64,000 nt of DNA from Candidatus Omnitrophota bacterium (GTDB lineage: Bacteria > Omnitrophota > Omnitrophia > Omnitrophales > JACROU01), in assembly GCA_029261035.1 (NCBI GenBank), contig JAJDCD010000025.1, forward strand, positions 258,926-322,925, in the 5' to 3' direction. This document shows, piece by piece, positions 39,701 to 48,700 of the stretch (positions are counted from its first letter, which is position 1; each line of letters opens with the position of its first letter). The notes beneath the pieces were generated by a model, which was given only the letters and a program-made list of their open reading frames with translations, ran no database searches and was not told the origin of the DNA. The translations under genes were made by a program, and so were the position numbers.

Positions 39701-42700
39701 AAGGCAATTCATCTTGAGCTAAATCTTCAGAGCTAACCAGTATTTGAGCTAACTTAATTGGATTCTCTGCCTCTTTAGGAAACATAACATCTACAGGAGG
39801 ATTCGCATGAAGTGCCATCAAATACTCTTTCCCTACACGAATACGTATCATCAACGGCAACGATCGAAAAAGAGAGTCTAAATGATGAGCAAGTTGTCTT
39901 TTTTGTTTTGTGCCGTAACGAGCCTCTAAACTATTTTCAAATTCTTTATTTTGATAATGCTCTTTCCCCTTCGGGTCTTTCTTACGAGCAGAAAAATTAG
40001 AACCTTCGACATGAGATAACTCATGATTTCCCAAAATGGTATGAATATTTCCAGGAAAAGCTGTCTTAAGCTGCATAAACAAAATCAAAGTAGCCAACGA
40101 TTGAGTTTGAGCATTTTTCTTCAGCATTAAATTACCTGACGGATGAATCAAGTCCCCTAAAAACACAAGATGAAGCGTTCCATCTTTCAAACCAGAAAGA
40201 ACACGAGGGTGCATTAACATCTCAACCAAGTTATAGTAATGCCCTTGAAGATCCCCTATAGGTAATACATTCTCCCCGTCGGTTATATGGACTATCGCTC
40301 CCGGCTGAGATTCAAAGTCGAGACCTGGCATCGCCTCATCCATACGTGTCCATGGACGAGCTGTTCTAGAATAGGAAAGCATCGCCTCCCGAGCATCCCT
40401 AAACAAACGTCTTAAATCTAGGTAAGACAAACTCTCAACCAAATCTTCCGGCTCAAAATAAAGATCAAAATTTTTATTAACCGGTAAGGTTCTTATAGGA
40501 GATTTCCCCAAACTAGAAGCTTCAACTTCATCTGAATCATCTGACTTCAGTACAGCATCTTGCTCTGCTTCACTTGCTTCATTAGACTCTCCCGCATTAG
40601 AAGCCACACCAGCCATGATCCTTGCTTTTGCTTGGGCTATATCAGCATCAGATAATCTAGGCGAAGGTACCACCGAATTGAATAGCTCCGTCACAAAGCT
40701 CTCATCTTCATCCTCACTACTTTCACCTTCCACTCCTAAACTATCTGCATCTACCCTATCAGAGCCAGCTAGTTTTACAGTTAAGTCTTTAGAAAGCTTC
40801 TCATCCCCTAAACTAGATGCTTGGGCGGAAGCTTCATCAGGAGGAACTTCTCCCTCACTCAATTTAACAACAAATTCTTTAGCTTCCTTTAATAACTTTA
40901 GGGTCAGCACTGGAGAAATTCCAAAATCATTAGCAATCTTTACTACCGCCTCTCCCTTAAGAAACTTTTTAAGAACAATGACATGCCATGAGTCCATATA
41001 ATCAAACAACAAGTCTCTATTCACTTCTTCAAAATCACTTACTGTGACATCTATTTCAAATTTAGGCTCATTAGATTCATCAGAAACCAATTGAATGCCT
41101 TCAAGCTGTTCAAGTTGACTTTCGTTTACTTCAGATCCAACAAGAATTTCTTCAGCCTTTAATAATTTTTCCAAGGCTCTTCTTCTATAGATAGATACAC
41201 TTGTCTGAGCAATACCTAAAATTTCTCCAATCCGCTTTATCTTTAAAGAAGGCTCAAGCAAAACAAATTTAACCACTTTTTTTTCATTTTCTGAAAGGCC
41301 GGATCCATTAAGTAGCTGCTCCTTACTATTAGGGTTCCTTTTGAACAGTTCTTCAATTTGAGGGACGACTCTTGTTTTTTTTGAACGTCTTATCTTTTCT
41401 CGTTTTTCTTGCTTTGAATCATCTGGCTTTAACTCTCCACCTTGCTTGAGGATTTCTTCAGCCTCCAAGAGCTTTTCTAAGGCTCTTGATCTAAATATAC
41501 TCGCACTTGAATAAGCAACTCCTATTTTATTTGCTATTTTTTCTATAGTTAAATCAGGGTCAGATAAAGCAAATTCTACGATTCTTCTTTCATTTTCTGA
41601 AAGGCCGGATCCATTAAGTAGCTGCTCCTTACTATTAGGGTTCCTTTTGAACAGTTCTTCAATTTGAGGGAGGACTCTTCTTTTTTTTGAACGTCTTATC
41701 TTTTCTCGTTTTTCTTGCTTAGAATCATCTGGCTTTAACTCTCCACCTTGCTTGAGGATTTCTTCAGCCTTTAATAATTTTTCCAAGGCTCTTCTTCTAT
41801 ATATAGATACACTTGGCTGAGCAATACCTAAAATTTCTCCAATCCGCTTTGTCTTTAAAGAAGGATAAAGCAAAACAAATTCAACCACTTTTTTTTCATT
41901 TTCTGAAAGGCCGGATACATTAAGTAGCCGCTCCTTACTGTTAGGGTTCCTTTTGAACAGTTCTTCAATTTGAGGGAGGGCTCTTAGTTTTTGCTTTGAA
42001 TCATCTGGCTTTAACTCTCCACCTTGCTTGAGGATTTCTTCAGCCTCTAAGAGCTTTTTTAAGGCTCTTCTTCTATATATAGTTACACTTGGCTGAGCAA
42101 TACCTAAAATTTCTTCAATCTGCCTTATCTTTAAAGAAGGATCAAGCAAAGCAAATTCAACCACTTCTTTTTCATTCTTTGACAGATCTGAACTTTCAAG
42201 CAATTGAAATGAATTTTTAGAATTCCTTTCAAAAATTGTTCGGATAGCATTAACATGTTTAGAAAACTTACCCTTTCCTAAACTAGCCCCAGAAGTTTTC
42301 TTTTTCTTCTTTTCTTCAAATCCGCCTGGAAACTTCGTTGGAAGCTTTGACTTTTTAACTCTAGGAGGAACTTTAGATTTCGGTCTTTCAAATGGTTGTT
42401 TTCCTAAGCTTCTTGCCAAAACCCTCTTTTCTTCCGCTGTGATTAATTCTTTTTCTAAAAGCAAATCAAGCAAAATAGGTCTAATAGTTATTTCCCCTCG
42501 ATTTCTTTTCTTTTCACCACTAAGCCTATCCCCTAATAATCGAAGAAGCTGTTCATAAGTCATAGGTGTTTCTTCCATACGTTGAGTAAATAACTGGTAA
42601 ATATCCTTTATGGCCTGGTAGCTGTCTGGATTACCAACAGAAGTCACAATAAAGTATCTCAACATACTCTTCTCTATATATCTTTTTCTCTCTGTTTCGG

Positions 42701-45700
42701 TCAATCTTCCTTCCAACTCTTTTTGAATAGTTATTTCACGTTCACTTCGACCAGGGTTTGGTCTTATTATTTGGTTAGATTGTAATTGGAAACTACTTGT
42801 ATGGCTGGCTCCAATAGGAACTACGATACGATAATTTGGGGATTGATATCCTGCCTGTACTGCCTGAGCCCATAACCGTTCGTTCATCTGTATCACTTGC
42901 TGCCAAAGCTCACGGTCTCTTAAATAAATCATTTCCACCGAGTAACGGAACGCTAAATCGCTATAAAAATAAGCTCCTTCAATATCATTGTTAAACAAAC
43001 TCCAATGCGCCAACTCTGTCAATTTATTGACATCCCAAGAAATTACCCAGGAGTCAAAACCCCTACTCTCTGGAAGCAAGTATGCTTTATTCTGAATAGC
43101 CCACTCCATTAAATGAGATGAAAAACTACTATCTCCAAATTCAGAACGAAGCCTTTCTACTTTTTGCGCTACTGAAGCAGCTCTTGGAGACTGGTCATTG
43201 AAAAAGTTATATTGACGGCCTCGAATTTGATTTCGATACGCAAGCAGAGCGTTGTTTAAGGCTTGGTTTGTTTGAGAGTCTTTAATGATATCTTCTATTA
43301 ATAGATTGAAGCTTGCTTGTTTTTGCTGAATCTTTGACATCTGTCTTAACGCTTCTAGACCGTTTATTTCTACAAGTCCATCAAAATCAATATCCCCTTC
43401 AGCCCACAAAACCATAGGCAGAACTCCATTATTAGGATCCCTGGAAAGCTGCCCTTCTATTCCCTCTAAAATATCTTTAAGACGTCTAGCATTATCCTGT
43501 CCCGTGTGCGTTACTGGTATTAGAGTTAATGGAAAATCAGAAGGCACTTCAATCGGTTCAAAATTCCGATATTGAAAGTTTCTTTTAACGAGGTCCTTTC
43601 TAGCCAATGGAGACTCAACCCCTAAGAAAGTAATGTCATCACGAATCCTCGCTGGAGAAGCTGTAGACTTTTTTTCTTTAATTGGTTTTGAACTTGGAAA
43701 CAAAAATAGAACAGTAGTAAAAACTAAGGCTAACACACCTAAAACTATGGCTGGTTTAATAAGCAAACGAAATGGAGGAGCTCTTTCTTTAGAACCTTTT
43801 TCAACATTCTCTTTAATTTTTCTTTCTTGATTGATACGAAACAAATTCTTTAATTCTTGTAGTAGTTTCTGAGACTCTTCTTCAGAAAGTGAGCCATCAT
43901 TCATTTCTAAAATAATCGTTTGAATATCTTGGGTCGTAATCAAACTTTGAGTTTTATTATCTCTCCTAGAAATAATTTTTTTTGCTATCTTAGAGCGTAA
44001 TGCCTTTTTCTGCACCTTCTCATGCTTAGGCAAACCCTTCCCACTTAAAAAGTCTATTTGTGCCAAACGTGTCTGAACCTCAGCAAATCCCAATGTGAAA
44101 AGCTCCTTACTTTCCCCTAAACTAGAAGCTTCGGTATTTTCAGAATCATCTGTTTCTTGCCCTTCATTTTGCTCACCTTTCCCATTCTTGTTCAGTTGAG
44201 GAAACATATCTTCTAATTTGAGGTTTCTTCTAGCTGCTTCTGCAGCTAGCATAGTATCCAGCTCCTGCCTAAACTGTTTCCATTCAGCATCAGGATAAGG
44301 AACTGAAGGATCTGACATAGGTGAAAGCAAACGACGAATAGGATATAAAAGATTGGGTAAAAGCCAAAGAAATGTTGCTAAAGAAAAATAGTAAATAGAA
44401 AAACTAGCTAACGAGTATGGATGACTAAACAAAACCCATTGAGCCGCAAATAAGAAAGCCCCCAACTTCACACTTGTTCGGACAAAAGAAATTAAGCTAG
44501 AAAGATATACAAAAGCTTTGAGACGAAACGATTCTGGCTGAAAAGTTACTTCCTCAGCAAACGGCTTCCACTTATCTTTAAAATAAACAGCAACATCTGC
44601 AAGACGAAATAAAGCTCTATATCTCTTTGCATCCGCTTCTGTAATTTCACTAGGGTGTAACATCATGCCATGTTCCTGAAATGAGGAAGTCTGACGATTT
44701 AGTCCAATACGCATTTTGAAAACCCCTTGTTTAACAGGGATCTCTTCTTCTAAAATTATTTCTGCATTGCGTAAATACTTGATAGGGATCCCTCTTTTGG
44801 AAGAAAACCTCTCTCCTTGCCCAGTCAAAGGATCAAAAGAAGGTCGAAGAAAAGGCTGTACATCTTCAACGGGTAGGCGTAAAACAGCACGTCTTTTAAA
44901 ATCTTCTAGCGGTGGCAGCGGTAACTTTATCTGAAACTTTTCCCATAATTGTTTATAAAACTCATATGCTGTCTCAGCTCGACCACTTTCTGCTGTTCTG
45001 TCAGCATAACCAATAACCATCTCATAAGCCTGGAAAAGGTTATCTTTAGTTCTTTGTAACATAAAAAAAATACGGCCCTTACTGGAGAAAACCATTGGGT
45101 TATCAGGATCAGCTTTAACAATATCATCACTAAAAGCAGGATACCCACCCATACGCCCAAGTGTGACCTGAGCTTTAAGAATACCGACACTTGTTCCATA
45201 TAAGTAATGTGGTCTTTTATACCAAAGATCAAAATCCGTCATTAAAAAAGGATAATCCATCAACAAACGACTACGACCCTTTAATTCCGGAATAACGCCC
45301 CAAGAATGATAAATATCATCGGTGTCACTCGGCTTAAAATCCAGCCACTTCTCAGGTCCCTTTTTCTTTCCTAAACTAGCCCCCCTGGCTTTAGGAGATT
45401 TCTGTGCTGCTGTAACCTTACTTATTACACGAATGTCATGAATAGTCGTTACTCCACCCAGATGATTAAAAAGGCTAATCTGATGAACCAAACGATCCCT
45501 ATTAAAAGCATGGTCTTGGGTACCTGGAATAATATAAGGTGTTAAATCCAATTCTAAAACTTGGGTTTTTCCATTCGTATTTGGAAAAGAAACTTCAACA
45601 GGAGTATATAAGTTTTCTCTTTCAGGGACAGCGTAACCTACTAACTCTCTGCCGTACTCGTTTTGTATTACTATATTTGCTGGAACACTTTTTTCTGTTG

Positions 45701-48700
45701 GGGGCTTCGTGGAAAATCTAATGTGCAAAACAGGATTTTCATCTATATGCTTTGGCTCTAATTTTATGCTAAAAGTAGCTTTAGTAGTTCTAGGCATAAG
45801 CTCAGCAGGTAACTCTAAAAAAGCTGAAAAACTATTGGTCGAAAAATACATATGAGGAAAGACTGCATACTCCTGTTCTTTTCCTCTCTCATCCTTTCCT
45901 AAACTTGCAGCTTGGATATTTGTATTATCTGGTAAAAACTTAGACGGAGCATTGAGTGAAATTAAGTCAGGAAGTGTTTTTGGATCTAGGATTCTTCTTT
46001 CCAGCAATGCATCCATTTGTGTTCTAGTTTCTTGTTCTGTGGGACGCAAAATAGTGGATGGATTAAAAATTTCTCTCAATGTCTCTTGATGTCGGTTAAA
46101 ACCTGCACGATCAACACCGGGGAGAATATTAGCAGAACGAACACTTGCTTTAACGGCAGCTTCAAGATTTCTTCTAAATACAGATAAAATATGTCGGCGA
46201 ACATAGTTTCTGACATCTTCAGAAGACGGGGTTGCTCCTTCAGCTTGGAGTTTTTCTATAATTGTAGCTTCTCCTAGCCTAGAGACCAGTCGTGTTGTTA
46301 ATGTATCCAGTTCTGTAGCAAAAGCACCTTCTGTCGTATTTACCGAATTCATTAATCGAACAATCATCTCCGACTCAGCTGGATTCCATTGTAAGGATAA
46401 AACTATTCTGTAATAAAGAAGAGCTTGTCTAACCCACTCTTTGGGTTCTTCAGATGAAACAATTGCAAGGTACAAGCCATAGGCTGCTAAAAGACGATCA
46501 GAGTAAGTGGTAATAAAACTATCATGATCCATATTCGGAATAATGCTTGTCTTAAGCTGCTCCCATGTAACATCATCCGCTTCTATTCCGCGACGCTCTA
46601 AATAACCATTCAAAGTATATTTAAAACCTGTTAAAGGAGTCCTATTTGGATCTCCATTAAATCGTAAAAGCCAAACTAATGGAAAAATGAGAGGTCGTTG
46701 TGCATGAGTCATCATGTTTGGAATCTTACGTTCATCTATGTTTGCATTCTGCCTAAGAAGTCTCTCCAACTCTGGCATCTGGACCTCATCAGCCATTCGA
46801 GTAAGGTCAGCCATAGACAAATCAGGGTTCTGTTGCAACGCTTTCTTCCACCGCAATAAATGCCCATCATAATCTGAGTCAGTATAAGCACTCAGATAGA
46901 TCGTAGACAACCAGCTTTGAAATACTGCCGCCCTCATATCTATCAGTTGTAATTCTAAACGTTCTCTTTGGGTCAATCCACGGTTAAAAGAAGACTCATC
47001 ATTTCTAATAATCCAATGCGTTCCTTCGTGAAAAACTGCCGGTAATCCAAGTACAAACAAATGTGAATCTTCCGTAAAGGTCTTCTCCTCACTCATCACA
47101 ATCGTCCATGTCGAGCCCCCGTTCTCAGTTCTCGTCTGGCCATTAACTCCCTCAGGAAGTCCGGTCACAAACGTCGTCACAGAAAGAAGCCTTTGAACTA
47201 ATCTGTCTTTGGCCGCTGCACCAATTCCCGGTCTAGCGATATCTACCGCCATTCGATATCCATACTCCAAAGCCTCTCTTCTAAAAGCAGATTTGCCTTT
47301 AGGCGACAGCCTAAGCTGATCTCTATCAGCAGATCCCATCAGCCGTACTAATTCACGCACCGAAGAAGTAATGTTAGGGCTAAACAAATGGTTCTCCAAC
47401 TTTACTCTTCTTAACTCGACAACAATAGGATACCAAGCACCAAAATCTCTTCTCTCAATTTGCTCAACAGTTAAAGGAACTGGAACTTCAGGTGTTATCT
47501 CCTCATCTGAAGTTAATGTTGGAACACTTTCATTTTCAGTTTTTAAAAAGATCATTTTCCAGCCAAACATCGCGATCAACAATAACGATGTAGCAACGCC
47601 ACCAAACAAGAGGAATTTCCTGCTCTTAGCTCTTTTTTGCTTTATCTGTTCTATCTTCTGCAATGACTGCTGGTCCATTTGTTCTTTGATGGGTAACAAT
47701 AGCTGATCAACAATCTCCTCTTGAGCATCTTTAAACGCAGAAACATCAACGGAATCTAATGTAAAAATAGATTTTTTGTCATAAATAATTTTTATTTCCA
47801 AACCATGTGGATGAAGATGGGTCGCGATGATAGGGCCTTGAACCTCTCTATAAATTTCAGAGTCTCGAAAATGATTTAATAGCTTCTGAGCAATTGTTTT
47901 TGAAACAGGTCCAACAGTTGATATTTCAAGAGCCTTTCTTTCTCCCAAACTAGCTCCAACAGATTCTTCCCCTAGGTCTACTTCTTGCTTTAAAATAGCT
48001 AACTCCAAGGTTTTAATAATTTCCTTATCCGTTTCGGATATAACTTGGATGGGATACAGCGACTGATCTTTTCCAGGAAAAAATGTATCTAATAGGCGTT
48101 TGGATCTTTTTATAAAACTGTCAGGAACTATCAAAAAAAGCTTTCCCTTATTATCAAGGCCAATATTTACAATTGATTTTAAATAAGTTACGACAGAAAG
48201 TTTTGGAGGGTAACCTTCTCTTTCAATAAAAGATTTTGCTTTTTTAGTTGCAACAGCAAATGCAAATTCCCACTGCCTCACTCTAAACTCTTTTGAAGAA
48301 CCTCGCACAAAAACGCTGCCCGTATTTCTATTCAAATGTATTGAGTGAGGGCCATACAAAACCTGGACAGAGCCATCTTCTAGCCTTTTAACATCAACAG
48401 CAATTTGCCTCTCTAAAAATAGTTCTATCAGATCTTCCGTTAAAGCAGACACCTTATTCCAATTTTCTTGTTTAGACTTAGATCTCTTCCCATTACCTTT
48501 CTCGTCCTCAAAAATTATCGTATCAATTGTGTCAATTGCATCGTGTGCGATTTCAAGAACCTCCTCTTCAGAAATTTCTGCTTGTAGCTCGTCTCTAAAG
48601 TATGCAGTAATTTGAGAAACACTTAAACCTTTCAGAATTTTTTCTACAACCGTTTTAGAATCAGAGTCTAGAATTGAAAGAAGATAATGCTTCTCTCTAC

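Noticed and set aside
41130-42275. CRISPR array suspected from regular DNA-level repeats
   Set aside because: The repeats are ~300 bp coding units (HTH modules) in frame, not short repeats with unique spacers; no cas genes are present.
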